Source: Pomacea canaliculata
Taxonomy: Eukaryota; Mollusca; Gastropoda; Architaenioglossa; Ampullariidae
NCBI RefSeq assembly: GCF_003073045.1
Contig: NC_037593.1
Coordinates: 20,978,964 to 21,042,963 of the forward strand
Length of the DNA: 64,000 nucleotides
Direction: 5' to 3'
The notes under the pieces: model-generated
Told to the model about the DNA's origin: nothing
The model's database searches: none
The model's input: the letters and a program-made list of their open reading frames with translations, nothing else
In this document: in pieces, positions 11,001 to 22,479 of the stretch
How the letters are laid out: every line of letters starts with the position of its first letter
Numbering within the stretch: position 1 is the stretch's first letter
Program-made: the position numbers and the translations under genes

Positions 11001-14000
11001 ATATGCTCGCGAGATACATGTATTATAAAGCTAACTAACAAGGTTGACAGCACAGCATCACACATACAGTGTGCTTGCCATGTATGGTAGGTAGAACTAA
11101 CAAGACTATTATAAAAGAAGCTTGAAGCAGATCTCAAAAGACAATAAAATCAACAACATATAAACACAAATGGAAACATCCAATTCAGATAGGCAACTGG
11201 TGGATTAGCAACAATATGCAAGCAACTACTCCTGAAAATCTCTACTAAACACATTTCTTCTTTCCATTTCCTCTTTCTTCTGTTTGGTTGAATGAGTCTC
11301 AGTTGTCATAGTTACTCTAACGTGTTTTTCTTTGCTTGTTAATGTAAAACAATCGCTGCTGCCTGTACAGTCAACGCAGCTTACCCCAGGGACAACAATA
11401 ACGGGACCAACATCAACCATGGGGACATCTTCGACGGCGGGGACAACAACCATGGGGACATCTTCGACGGCGGGGACAACAACCATGGGGACATCGACGG
11501 TGAGGACGACATTAACTACGAGGACAACAACAACCAACCCGGTAATGTTGCTCAAGTGTATGCTCGTCTTTGTAAAAGGCGGTTTCTGGCTACATATTTA
11601 TTAATGAGCTCTGTCATGGCCACAGGTTATCTCATAAACATCAACAAAGCTGTCATAAAGCTGGCGATGAGGATCTGACTTTGTGGATCATGTCCTGTAG
11701 ACAAATGTTTCATTGTCTTCACATATTTTTGTGTTTTGATAGTCTAGACAGTGCTGAAGTAATGGAATCTTTTTTCACATAGTCGTGACACTGTTCAGAG
11801 AAAACTTTTGAGCCATAGGAACATCACGGACAAGGGGAAAATATGATGCTGTAAATAAAGTTCATCAAGGCGTGAGTGCCTAGAAATGCTACAAGATATA
11901 AGCAGATGTTTGCCCGTCTGCTTACCTATGTTTGTATGCTCACCTGTTCAGTTGTTTTTGCACTTAGCTGTGTATGCGCATCCGTCTGCCTCTATGTGTA
12001 CCTGTCTCTCATTTGTGCACCTGGGACCTATTTTTGCATTTGTCCGTGTGTGCGCTTGTCTGCATATATATTAACCTGTATACATGTGTGTACCTGTCTG
12101 CATGTACACAATATGCAATTATCTTTTGTATGGGCATACGTTTATCTACGTTTACACGTGCGGTACAGTTTTGCGTGCCAGAGAACACTGTTGGCTGCAG
12201 GGCATTTGGACCCGCCCCCCCGTCACAGCGGTGCTGCACGAACAAACCTCTGTACTGCAACCTGGCCAACGTGTGCATCGTAAGTATTGACAAACAAAGT
12301 TGTCAAAGCGTAAATAAACTGAAAGTTATGATCTCAGTTCTCATCATCGATATCTATTTTATCTGCGGAGGCTGAACTACTGCTTGTAACTACGTGTAAC
12401 TCCAACATTTGATATACACTAGTTACACATACACATGTTGCTGTAACATTCGCTTCGCAATGTGCTGGGTAGGTTCATAGCCACCCGCCTTAAACTTGCT
12501 CTTGACCTCATCTGACCAGTCCAGAGACAACGACATGAAAGACAGCTATCCACTCCCTGTTTCGACATTTTCCTAACCACAGATATCTATCAAATACCTA
12601 TGTTAGAGTATAAAGACATCTAGTGAATACAGGTACCCTCCACTCCTACCCAGCTACAGTAGCCTCACCGATTCTATGTCTTTGTGAACGTGTCAGTGTT
12701 TAAAGGTGGGTAGGGGGCACAAGGGTGGGTTTATTTGCTCCTGTGTTGGGGTCAAACCCTTTAAAGACCTAAACCAAGAAATCTGGAAATATATTGAACT
12801 CGGGTGGGTCTTAAAGGTGCTCAGGCCAGAGCTGTTACCCTTAAATAAAATAGTAGGTATGCTGGCGTGTTTTCGCGGAATACTTGTTTAAGATCAGTCT
12901 TAGATATGATATTGAAGCACACATTATTGTCATGTAAACCCCATAATATTTCCCATCTCTCCAGCCGTGCAAACAAGAAAATGAGAACTGCGTCAACACG
13001 ATGGCAACCACAGATGCCTGCTGTCCGGAACTTGTGTGTGTGTCGGGTGTTTGTGTGCGTTCAACGGTAAGTAGTGTTTAACTCTTATGTTTAGTGTTGA
13101 CCTGAAGAAGGGGAAAGATTTGAAGTAGGAGTTAGTAATATTCAAACACATCTCTTCAGAAAGTACAGCCAATATTTTCCACAAATATTTTCTTAGAAAA
13201 AAATGTTTTATGTGCCAGCTAAAGTTATGTCACTGACCTATATGTAGGAGAAAATCGGTGTAATTGAAGTGTATTTGAAAACAAAAGAAGTTTCGGTGTT
13301 TTGATGCACAAAATCAGGATTTTACAGCTAATATAATTTACCGTCATTTCATTCATTTTTCTTTCATTTGGAGATTTGTTGTTTATTTATTGTATTGTTC
13401 ATTAACAAATATTTATTGGTATTATTGCGTTTCGAGTACGTTGTTTACATGCGTACTTGCAGTAGTAAATTATTCTTTAAAAATATCAACTGGTTTATTC
13501 AGCAACTTTAATCATATTAATGAGTCTAAGCACAAGAAAAGGGAAGTGGTTCTTTCAATAGAAAGGTTGTGGATAATGTAGGATTGGGTGTTTGCGAGTT
13601 TTTATTAATTAGATAGTTAGGTTTTTACTAAGTAGCTATAATATTATTAAAACTGTAATGTATTTACGTGCCTTGACAATTTATATATAAAGAGAGATAG
13701 CTTAGCCTAAATAATGGAGCATAAACAATTTTTTTATTGAGCTACGTATTAATAAATTTAACTCTCACTCTGTCTAACTGCTCATGGGTATGGAAGTAAA
13801 GTGTAGGTGCTAAACTGTAAGCAAAACCACTGCTATACCTGTGCAGTCAACGCAACCTACAATGGGAACAACTGTATCAACCATGAGCTCATCATTAAGT
13901 ACGGGGACAGCAGCGTCAACCACGGGGTCATCGACACCAACCACGGGGTCATCGACATCAACCACGGGGTCATCGACATCAAACACGGGGACAGCAGCGT

Positions 14001-15306
14001 CAACCACGGGGTCATCGACTTAAACACGGGGACAGCAGCGTCAACCACGGGGTCATCGACGTTAAACACGGGGACAGCAGCGTCAACCACGGGGTCATCG
14101 ACGTTAAACGGGGACAGCAGCGTCAACCACGGGGTCATCGACGTTAAACACGGGGACAGCAGCGTCAACCACGGGGTCATCGACGTTAAACACGGGGACA
14201 GCAGCGTCAACCACGGGGTCATCGACGTTAAACACGGGGACAGCAGCGTCAACCACGGGGTCATCGACATCAAACACGGGGACAGCAGCGTCAACCACGG
14301 GGTCATCGACATCAAACACGGGGACAGCAGCGTCAACCACGGGGTCATCGACATCAAACACGGGGACAGAAGCGTCAACCACGGGGTCATCGACATCAAA
14401 CACGGGGACAGCAGCGTCATCCATGGGGTCATCATCCTCAACCATCGAGTCATCGTCAACAACCGATGGACCATCAACATCAAGCATGGGGTCATCGACA
14501 CCCAACACGGAGACAGCAGCGTCAACCATGGTGTCATCATCCTCGACCATCGAGTTATCGTCAACAGCCAATGATTCATCAACACCAGCCATGGGGTCAT
14601 CGTCATCAACCATGGAAACAACAACATAATCCTAGTGGGCAGCAACATCAGTCATGGAGATAACAACACCTCGGTATTTTTTCTCAGTTTATTCTCGTCT
14701 TTGTAAAATGCGACTACCGGCTACATATTTGTCAATGAGCTTAATCACGGCGCCTCATAAACATCAACTAAATTATCAAAAACATCAAAAGAATTACCAC
14801 AAAGCAGACGATGAATACCTGACTTTGTGGATATTGTTTTGTAAACAAATGTTTATTTTTACATAATTGTATGCTTTGATAGTTTACACAGAGCTAAATC
14901 TGTGGTAATTTTGTTAACGGAGTCATGTATTTTCACAAACATTTATAGCCTTGTTCACACAACAATGTCAAGAGCTGCAAGTACTGAGGAGAGAATTGTT
15001 GGGAGGAAAGAATCTTAACTAGTGTCAGTCAGAGTTTACTCCAATATAGCAAGCACACGTCGTATAGAGACTTTGTCTTAGAATTTGTATATTTACACAT
15101 TATAAATTATAACGTTTATGTTAATATATTTCATTCTGTATTTTTATAAGGTGTGTGTGTTTATGTATATGTATGCTTTGTTGTAAATGTGTGTATGTCT
15201 GTGTAATGTGTTATATATATATAATCATGAACTCCTGACACATTGCTATTTCTTTCAGCAGACGATACCAACTACGCAGCTACAATTTTCGGCATCCTTC
15301 ACTTAA
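8045..15306 (+). CDS. Secreted protein with three repeated cysteine-knot-like/mucin-like units
   Basis: Spliced model, plus strand. The signal exon 8045-8101 encodes MERLIIFCVLVAMAAVGVR. Unit 1: A 8227-8340, B 8581-8685, linker 9346-9399. Unit 2: A 9915-10025, B 10600-10701, linker 11371-11541. Unit 3: A 12169-12279, B 12965-13066, linker from 13847. Terminal exon: 15259-15306, ending in TAA. Every junction I can define is phase 0, and all have GT-AG sites. Exon A shows C-x7-C-x11-CC-x6-C-x5-C. Exon B shows C-x6/7-C-x9-CC-x4-C-x4-C. Both share the C-C-CC-C-C order of many inhibitor-cystine-knot folds. Linkers are rich in Thr and Ser, as expected for O-glycosylation. Inferred role: an extracellular, mucus- or matrix-type glycoprotein. 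I do not recognise a named family. The long third linker as printed is not one uninterrupted frame, as is common in poorly assembled repeats. The donor that would end it (about 14672) is tentative. Confidence 0.75.
8227..9399 (+). other. Unit 1 of the repeat gene (exons A1, B1, T1)
   Basis: A1 carries GCRYGGSSLPSQRCC and ends in ANVCI. B1 begins PCKQVNEINC and has one residue more than B2 and B3 between the first two cysteines. Its donor is GTCAGT rather than GTAAGT. T1 is only 18 codons, mostly Thr and Ala. This unit is the most divergent of the three, so it probably split off first. Confidence 0.75.
9915..11541 (+). other. Unit 2 of the repeat gene (exons A2, B2, T2)
   Basis: A2 reads FCVRENNVGCRPFGPATPS and then QRCC; B2 begins PCKQLNENC. 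T2 has 57 codons with three TMGTS-type repeats and ends TTNP directly before its GTAATG donor. Intron ends around A2 and B2 closely match those of unit 3, for example CATAATATTTCCCATCTCTC just before the B acceptor, so whole units with their introns were duplicated. Confidence 0.78.
12169..14672 (+). other. Unit 3 of the repeat gene (exons A3, B3, long T3)
   Basis: A3 differs from A2 at only a few residues (FCVPENTVGCRAFGPAPPS). B3 begins PCKQENENC and ends VRST before GTAAGT. T3 starts like T2 (STQ, then P and T), but its core has expanded into a 42-base array. The 3' limit at about 14672 (CCTCG before GTATTT) is placed by analogy with the T1 donor and is uncertain; a stop about 45 bases earlier is an alternative end. 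Confidence 0.65.
13905..14600 (+). repeat. 42-bp coding minisatellite (mucin-like Thr/Ser array)
   Basis: About ten tandem copies of a 42-base unit lie between about 13985 and 14415, with shorter variants on both sides. One unit translates to TGTAASTTGSSTLN or TGTAASTTGSSTSN, so half the residues are Thr or Ser. The opposite strand and the other frames also stay open for hundreds of bases because of the repeat composition. Copy number is probably variable between individuals. Confidence 0.85.
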
Positions 15307-15457
15307 GTGCCAACTACAACATCAAAGCCAAGCGGACGACCACTACAATACCCGAGATGCCATACTAGACAAATTTTCACGGATAAAAAAAAAAAAGAAG
15401 AAAAAATAGCATCTTCTACTCGGACTTTTTAATGAATGATTGGAAACTGTTTCATTT

Positions 15458-15463
15458 AATAAA
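15458..15463 (+). terminator. Poly-A signal of the repeat gene
   Basis: AATAAA occurs 152 bases after the TAA at 15304-15306 and is the first such hexamer downstream, so this is a plausible 3' end for the gene. Confidence 0.45.
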
Positions 15464-15577
15464 ATTTCACGTACAATCTGTTTGCGAGGAGTATATATAC
15501 TGCAGCTTTCCGCTTATAGTTTTTAGTTTACTCGTTCTTCCACGTACAAGGTTTTTATCATCACCTCCTGGTGACGT

Positions 15578-15626
15578 GCACCACCACAACCACCACAACC
15601 ACCACCACAACCACCACAACCAAGTC
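15578..15626. repeat. (CCACAA)n-type microsatellite
   Basis: Alternating CCACCACAA and CCACAA repeats follow the repeat gene. A frame across it gives a His/Asn run that I do not consider coding. Confidence 0.75.
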
Positions 15627-15639
15627 TCGTAGATGTCAA

Positions 15640-18600
15640 AGCAGGGAGATAACTGGCCGTGTGTAAAATAGCCGACAATGAGATGCTTCATGAGAAAATA
15701 TCTCAAGCGGACTTTTCAAAATGTGCATTTCAGATTTTGATTTGTAGTTGTTATTGCTGATGATTTTAACAAAAGATCGTGAGAAGGGTGTGTTTACGAG
15801 GCTACTGTCCCTACACAGCTGCCAGCAGTGTCGACAGCGCCTATCAGCTCTCCCGTGGCGAAGTCGAGGAAATCAATACGCAGCGCTGCAGGTCGTCTGC
15901 GCCAGCCATGGCCGCCAGCAGATAACGGCGTTGCCGACAGCTTCACCTGTTGCTGTGAAGGGCCTGTTAGCCTTATATTTGCGTCTTCTTACTCCAGCAG
16001 CTGTAGAGAGAACGAGAAGAGAATGCAAAAATAAATATTATTTTTATCATCCGGGATACTTTACCACAGGGCACTCGACTAATGTACACACCGATAGCCG
16101 GCGAGATTATCATGCTAGCTAAGCTACAGCGAGAAACAGACACGGACACAAGAGAGCATGGTGACAGTGTCGAACAACACATACACACACGCGCGCGACC
16201 GCGCACTCACACACACACACATAAAGCACGTGCACATGGTGACAACGTGACAGCGGCAGGTGTAAAAAAAAATGTGGAGGCGAGACACTGACCGGCCTGG
16301 CAACCAGACATACACAGCGCCAATCGTTCTTTCAAAAACTGTGTACGTGAACATGTTCTTTTCGTGCATGCGTGCGTGAGAGAGAGAGAGAGAGATTCGT
16401 TCTACCACTGGAAAGAAAATGTCGGGTATTTCATTCCATTCATAGTATCAACATTGCTTTACCTGAATGAATATTTAATCTTCATCTGCTGACACATCTG
16501 AGGATATATCTGACATACATTTTCACAATCTTTCTGTCAATTACTCCATCATTTAAGTTAATCCTTTTTATTATAATTTGCCAATTTCTTTCATGGTGAC
16601 GAACGAGCTAATAAAGAAAATGAGGATGCAAAACAACAGGAAGACTAGAAAGCAATAATAAGAGATTTATTTGACAACAACAGTAAAATAAAGACGAGAA
16701 TAAAATGTTTGAATGAAAGTAAAATTATCAAAGAAACAAAACTATTCCAACTGAATATTCTGGGACTCTTTGACATGTGCTGAGTACCGTTGGTAACAAT
16801 GGCAGCATGCTGGGCAGTGCTTGGCTGTTACTCATTGTAAAGTGGAGCCTGTGACCCGAGGTTTGATTCTCAACGACCCAGAGGTCAGCCTGGACAGCGT
16901 GAGCGCAGCGTGCATGCAGGCAGACGACGCGCGTGTTGACTCACGTTCAGCTGTTTGTTATGAGGCTAGATGTGAACTAGCACTACAGTTATAAACTGTT
17001 TATTATTACAGTGAACATTAAATTTAAATCTTTGAATGTCAGGAGACGTTAGTTCTAAAGCTTTTTGGCCTCGTTTGTGACACAGTTCCTGCGCGTTGAC
17101 ACACTTTAGCCTTATTGGTGGCCCTGACTTAATTAAAAAAAAACTAAAACAAAGATATTGCAGGGAGGGCCATCTGTGGTGTGTTAGTCCAAGCTAAACA
17201 TGGATCGTATTGTTTGGAGACAACAACTTGCCCGGTAAGCGTGTCAGTTCTTTGGTTGTGATGATCGTGAGGACAAAGTGGAGGGGACGATACGTGGAGG
17301 TGACAGAAGTGGCGTTGGCGCCCTCGCTCGCGTGCGTGAGGGAGAGGACACGTGTGTAAGTAACTGTCAAACTGTATGGCAATGAAGAGACGATCCATGG
17401 ACTATGATACAGCTGTTATGGCTGACGTGGACGTGTGGTGTAAACTGTACGACTTGTGTGTGTGATGAAAATTATCTAACCGTCTGGTGTAAACTAACTG
17501 TACGACCTGTATGTGTGATGTAAATTATCTAATTGTGTGACGTGGACGTGTGGTGTAAAGACAGGTCGGCGATGAAACCCTACGAGCCAGACAAGTTCTT
17601 TGTTCCAGGGTGGACGATGCCAACTCAACTGCACAGTCCACTCGCATTCACTAGCCTCTAACTTTGCTCACAGGTTCATCACCTTTAAATGTAATTTATT
17701 TCAGGTTTGAGTTCAAGTTTCTTTAGGTTGTGTTTAGTTTACTCATTGTGAGCAGTTTGTCTCAGATGCCGTGCTACAAAGACTTGTTATTGAGACCAAG
17801 CGCTGCGTGGGTCCACAGGCGCGATAACACACTGGTCGCAGTTACCACTGTAGTTCTTTGCTGTGTATGAAATGCTGCTTCATCAGCCTTCAGACAGCGG
17901 CCACTGTCCATGGTCACACAAACCATCTTCACACAATCACAGACCAAACAAAATATTCGCATCACCTACTGTAATGTTAAAACGATCATTCCCACTCAGA
18001 CCCGACCAAAGTATTCACACAGTCTCCTCATTTAATGTTGTAGACCGATCGCTAGTACAGACCTGACCAAAAGTTATGTTGGGAACGGTAGTCTGCCTGT
18101 TTTGTACAGAAAAAACAACAACATCAGTCTCCGTGCCGCCAGAGCGATGGTGGCAAACAACACAAGTCTCTTGCATGGTCAGACCCGAACTTTGTGTACC
18201 CTACCTTCACCCTACCTTCAGACTGGAGCCCGAACAACCGCCACGGAGATAGGGCACGAGGATTGACATATCTAGCTGTTACAGCTTTAATATTTTGTGG
18301 TGCAATACAAGAAATTACATTCTAGAAGTTAGAGCTTTAAAGGTGCTGCACAAAGAGTGAAATGTCTAGCTGTTACATATTATGTGGACTCCGCTCTGCC
18401 ACCCGACTGGAAACTTCGCCCTCGGCAACTCTCCGTGTGACAGTAACGGAGTTCGACCACTGAGTGTTGTTCCCGGACTTGGTGGCAGCCTGAACTCAGG
18501 AAGTGTATCCCACGACATAACACAAGGGTTTCATTGTCAATGTTTCACTGCGTGTGAACAGTTAGCAGCTTATTATCCTAAAACCTTGAGATGTTGGTGT

Positions 18601-20340
18601 GTTCCACGTACAGACATTGTGTTTTGTTTGCAGAACTGATACACGATGACAGCAGATGAATGAGTCTACAAAACACTTTGACCTCGGTACAGAAGGGTAA
18701 GTATAGGTCCCCCAGTCTTTATTTAAGCATTTCATTAAGCTTTAAAAAGTTTCTGGTTATTCCTCATAACTCTAGATTGTCTATTCTAATAGCCGCTAGT
18801 CAGCATGTACTAGAAGTCTCCCTCTCTCTCAAAACATTCCAAAGTAGGGTTTAAAATAATCTGGTTTCAGGTTCAGTCTGTACGGTAAAGTCACAAAATG
18901 TTTCCATAATGAAACCAGAGACTCCTCTGACCCAAAGATATCAAAAAGACAAAAGTTGCTAGCGATGCCAAAAGAGCAACATACACAGCTTTAGCTTGAG
19001 CTGAGTTTAAACTTTCTAAATTTCAAGTCCTAGGTGTTGTCCATCTGCTCCTTTCAGAGCTAAATGTCTGGGATTTCCCAGAAACAATAAATATGAAGCA
19101 TGTCAGATGTGATACACGGAATTTATAAATTATCGAGTTTCTACAGTCTTTGTAAAATAAGAAAAATAAATATCTTTCAAATATAAGTATTTTAAAAGGG
19201 ATTTCTAAGGAAGTGCACAATATCTTGTTTTAATAAACGAGATTAGCTTTTTCTCTGTAACCAGTGCCAACCATTGCATGAGTGTGTGTGATGTGTATCT
19301 ACAGTAACAACACTTCAGTCCGTGTATATCTTACAGACCAGTACATGGAATGCTTGTGTGTGGGAGGAGGGAGATATTTGTGTGTAGTGTGACTGTGTTG
19401 CGTCTGTGTGAGTGTGTAGTGGGGGAGGTGCAATGGGATACGGAGTGCATGCTTCTGTGCGAGATGTACCTGACTGTGTGTGTACGTGTTGTGTGTGTGT
19501 GTGTTGAGAGCGTACTTCTATGCATGATGTCACTGTGTGCATGCGCGCGTGCATATGTGTGTGTGTGAGCTAGAGAGTACCCTAGGTCTGTGGGTGGTGT
19601 GGCTCCGAGTGTGTGGTGGTAGTGGGTTTGAGTAGCGGACATGTCTGTGTGTGGGTGGATGTACGTATGGTGCAAGGGATGGAGAGAGGAGTGCCATCAA
19701 TCAGTGAGATTACCAAGCAAAGTCTGAATAGCAGAAAGTTGTACTTAGCGAATGTATCTTTTGTAAAGGCCAGCTGACTAGTTCATGCCAGTAAACAGCG
19801 CTGCAATTAAACACAAGTAGCAATTGCGAGGTATCGCTCGCACTCTCTGCCAGTATAAATATGTCTCTGGTAGGCGCCTGACATTTATCAGCTCCACTGA
19901 ATCTGTGCCTTTCCTTGCCCAAACTGTATGTCTGAATGTTCGTACTTCACACAAGGCAAACGTATGTATAAGTATTTAAGTGTGTCTGCTTTCTGTACAT
20001 CACGCATGGCAAACTGTGGATGTCTAACGGACGTCTGTAGACTTGACACAATAGTAAACTGTGTCTAATGCATGTCTGTCTTTGTCCTTCACAGAATATC
20101 TAACATACGGGACTTTGTATGCTTCACGCATGTACAATGTGTTAATGCATGCTTGTATTTGTGTACTTCACAAAAGCCATACGAAGGAAATATAATCATG
20201 ATAACGTCTTCAAAAAAAGCAACTGCCAGCACTGTTATTTCCAACAGCAAATGTGCCTCGGTTTCACTTTGCCTTTAAGTATCATTCTCAGTTTTATGTA
20301 CAGAGCAACCCTTTGTCCATGACTTTAAAATATTATTTTG
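15640..20340. other. Long intergenic stretch
   Basis: No gene is supported. Contents: CA/GT-rich runs (about 16180-16225 and 19360-19640); loosely repeated CGTGTGGTGTAAACTGTACGA-like segments at 17425-17560, whose core ACGTGTGGTGTAAA occurs twice; and degenerate repeats with ACC.GACCAAA at 17940-18075. A few open frames (15828-16034 and 18382-18639) have some cysteines but lack matching splice pairs. Confidence 0.45.
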
Positions 20341-20346
20341 AGATAG

Positions 20347-20561
20347 CAGAGAAAAAAGAACACGAGAAACAAAGAACAAACAGAAACAGCTAGTCATTAG
20401 TCACTAGAATGAGTGAAAATCCGTCGTTTGGCAGCAGAATGATTTCATGATAATAAAAGACAGACTAAAAAAATACTTTATTTTTCAGAGAAAAAAGCAA
20501 TGAAAAACAAAGAGAAACAGCTCGTCATTAGTCATCCAGAATGAGTGAAAATCTGTCGTTG
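20347..20561 (+). repeat. Direct duplication of the 5' end of the CaaX gene
   Basis: About 75 bases around the start codon occur twice, near 20347-20423 and 20487-20561, offset by about 140. Both copies share AGAGAAAAAAG, CAGCT.GTCATTAGTCA and ATGAGTGAAAAT. The upstream copy opens a frame of only 13 codons (MSENPSFGSRMIS), and the downstream copy starts the gene at 20541. Only the downstream copy is preceded by a pyrimidine tract with an AG (TATTTTTCAG, ending 20488). Confidence 0.75.
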
Positions 20562-22401
20562 GAGACTCTGCAGCTACTCTCGCCATTCACGGAGACCGGC
20601 AATGACATGGTGACAGAGGCGTCACGTGACCTCGTCCTGTCGTGCATCAAGACGGACCCACGCGTGCATGATGTCTTCTTTCCCAGTTTCGCTGCCGACC
20701 CTCTGCAGGAGAGCCTTGACCTCAGAACCTTTCCCACTGGACCACTAGCTGTCACTCTGGTAGCGAGGCGATAGCTAACATCAAGGACAGCTTCAAGTTC
20801 CACGCCACCATCAACAAGGGCGCGGTAGACCACGCGCTGAGAGATATTTATAGCAGTCTACAGTGGAAAAAACTTGGTGTGCTTACTAGTTATTTATGTC
20901 TAGCACGATGTCATACGCTGTGTGTCAGTGTGCCAGGGTGTCAGTGTGTCAGTGCTTACATGAATATGTGTAAGGCAACATACGCATGTTGGAAGACGGG
21001 AAGGGGAAGAAAGGGACCGAACTAGGAGGGACAGAAGGAGTAAAAGAAGAGAAGTGGAGAAGGGGTGGGGGAGTTGCCTCCAGCGTTGATGTTCTGCGTT
21101 AACAGTCTTCATCTATGTTCATATTTTCCTAACTCGTATCTGCTCCCTTTGTCACACAGGGTTCCAGGTGTACACAGTTGTTTACCCTCGTGTAGTAAAG
21201 GACGCAGCTACTGGAGTGTCCCTGCAAGACTACATGGGTGAAGATAGGTTAGTACTTCACACAGTTCAAGTCTCTCCTTGTGACTTTAAAAATAATGCAT
21301 GCATGCACCCTCGATAGAAAGACTTAAAGGACAAAAAAAAATTAATAAATGAAAACTACACAAAAATACTGTATCTACATTCTGTACAGTACATTGGCAA
21401 GTACACCAAGATCCTGAGATATCTTGAGAATCACTTTGTTTAAGAAGGGAGGCTATTATTAAGTTGATTAAAAGTTTCAGTCCCAGCGGGTTAGATGCTT
21501 CATCTTGTGACCTCTGCCCCTCAGCTACACGTGGGCCGAGAGGCTGACGTCACTGATCCAGGATCCTCGCTGGACACGGTCAGTACTTGGAAGCATGATA
21601 CGGGGACACTACTGCGAGGAAGCGTACAACAGAGACATGAACGGTTTGTTCGTCAAGTTGCACCTGTTGACCCACAGTCTGTAATACCAGCCTACCAACA
21701 CCTGCTGAACCAGAAAGGTGAGTCAGCCACGTCACAGCTCACTATATCCATCTCGAAAGAACAGGGGGACACAATGAACTTTTATTAATTGTTAAAGTCG
21801 GCTAGGACTAAGGTTGTATAGGACTAAGCTAGAGTTAGGGTTCGAGTTTATGTCATAGTGTCCGTTACAGTTCAGGTCAATACATCATGAGCCCTCCTTT
21901 CATCCTTCACTCTCTCGTTTTCTTTTTTTCTCTTTTTTCTTTTATCCATTTCTTACTCACTTTCTTTCTCTACCAATTTCTTTCTTTCATTCTGTTCCTC
22001 TCTCAGTCTATTACGTTTGTCACCTCTTTTTCTCATTCACTCGAGAGGCTTGTGTGAAAGTTTGCAAAAGGCTGTTATTTCTGGCCATATTTCAATCCAA
22101 GTAGCATGTCTTTAATTTTTCAGCCTTACCTGCTGTACATTTAGAGCTGGCGACCCGGAACTACTTGGGTGGGCCTTTAGACTGGCGAGCCATCCAGTTT
22201 GAAGTGGAAAATGCTGAGCGAAAGCCCTCCACCCCTCTCGGTCTCTCTCGACTCAGCCTCAGTTCTCAAATAGATGTTTTCCATGGCATGGCGGTGGACG
22301 ATTTCGTTGTCACAGAGTGTCGGAATTTAGGTTTGTGGTCTGGACTGCGGCCTGAGAATGCCAAGGTTTCCAAACCGACTAACAAGTGTTTTGTCATGTG
22401 A
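20541..22401 (+). CDS. Unrecognised four-exon gene with C-terminal CaaX box
   Basis: Exons: 20541-20876, 21160-21247, 21525-21717, 22124-22401, all with GT-AG sites and with phases that join logically (1, 2, 1). The protein, about 297 residues, starts MSENLSLETLQLL and contains DVFFPSFAADPLQESLDL, FQVYTVVYPRVVKDAATG, YTWAERLTSLIQDPRWTRS and NYLGGPLDWRAIQFEVENA. It ends NKCFVM, a CaaX box with Met last, which predicts farnesylation and membrane association. No signal peptide or membrane helix is visible. I do not recognise the domain. As printed, exon 1 (near 20755) and exon 3 (near 21650) each lack one base relative to the frame that keeps the downstream protein coherent. These may be assembly errors. 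Confidence 0.6.
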
Positions 22402-22461
22402 CGGAGCAGTATTAATCTGTTGCCCAAGATGCCATTATCGCCATGATTGTTGACGATGTAC

Positions 22462-22467
22462 AATAAA
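22462..22467 (+). terminator. Poly-A signal of the CaaX gene
   Basis: AATAAA lies 61 bases after the TGA that ends at 22401, within the usual distance for a compact 3' UTR. Confidence 0.6.
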
Positions 22468-22479
22468 GACATGTTTTCA

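Noticed and set aside
13857-14648. Very long open frames on both strands across the 13.8-14.65 kb array
   Set aside because: They are alternative readings of the 42-base repeat. Only the Thr/Ser frame continues linker exons of units 1 and 2 in phase.
15828-16034. Possible extra 3' exon of the repeat gene with CCC near its end
   Set aside because: An acceptor-like CTACACAG exists, but the gene already has a terminal exon and poly-A signal upstream and no donor leads here.
18382-18639. 85-residue frame with several cysteines
   Set aside because: No acceptor/donor pair fits, no signal peptide is present, and cysteine spacing does not match the A or B modules.
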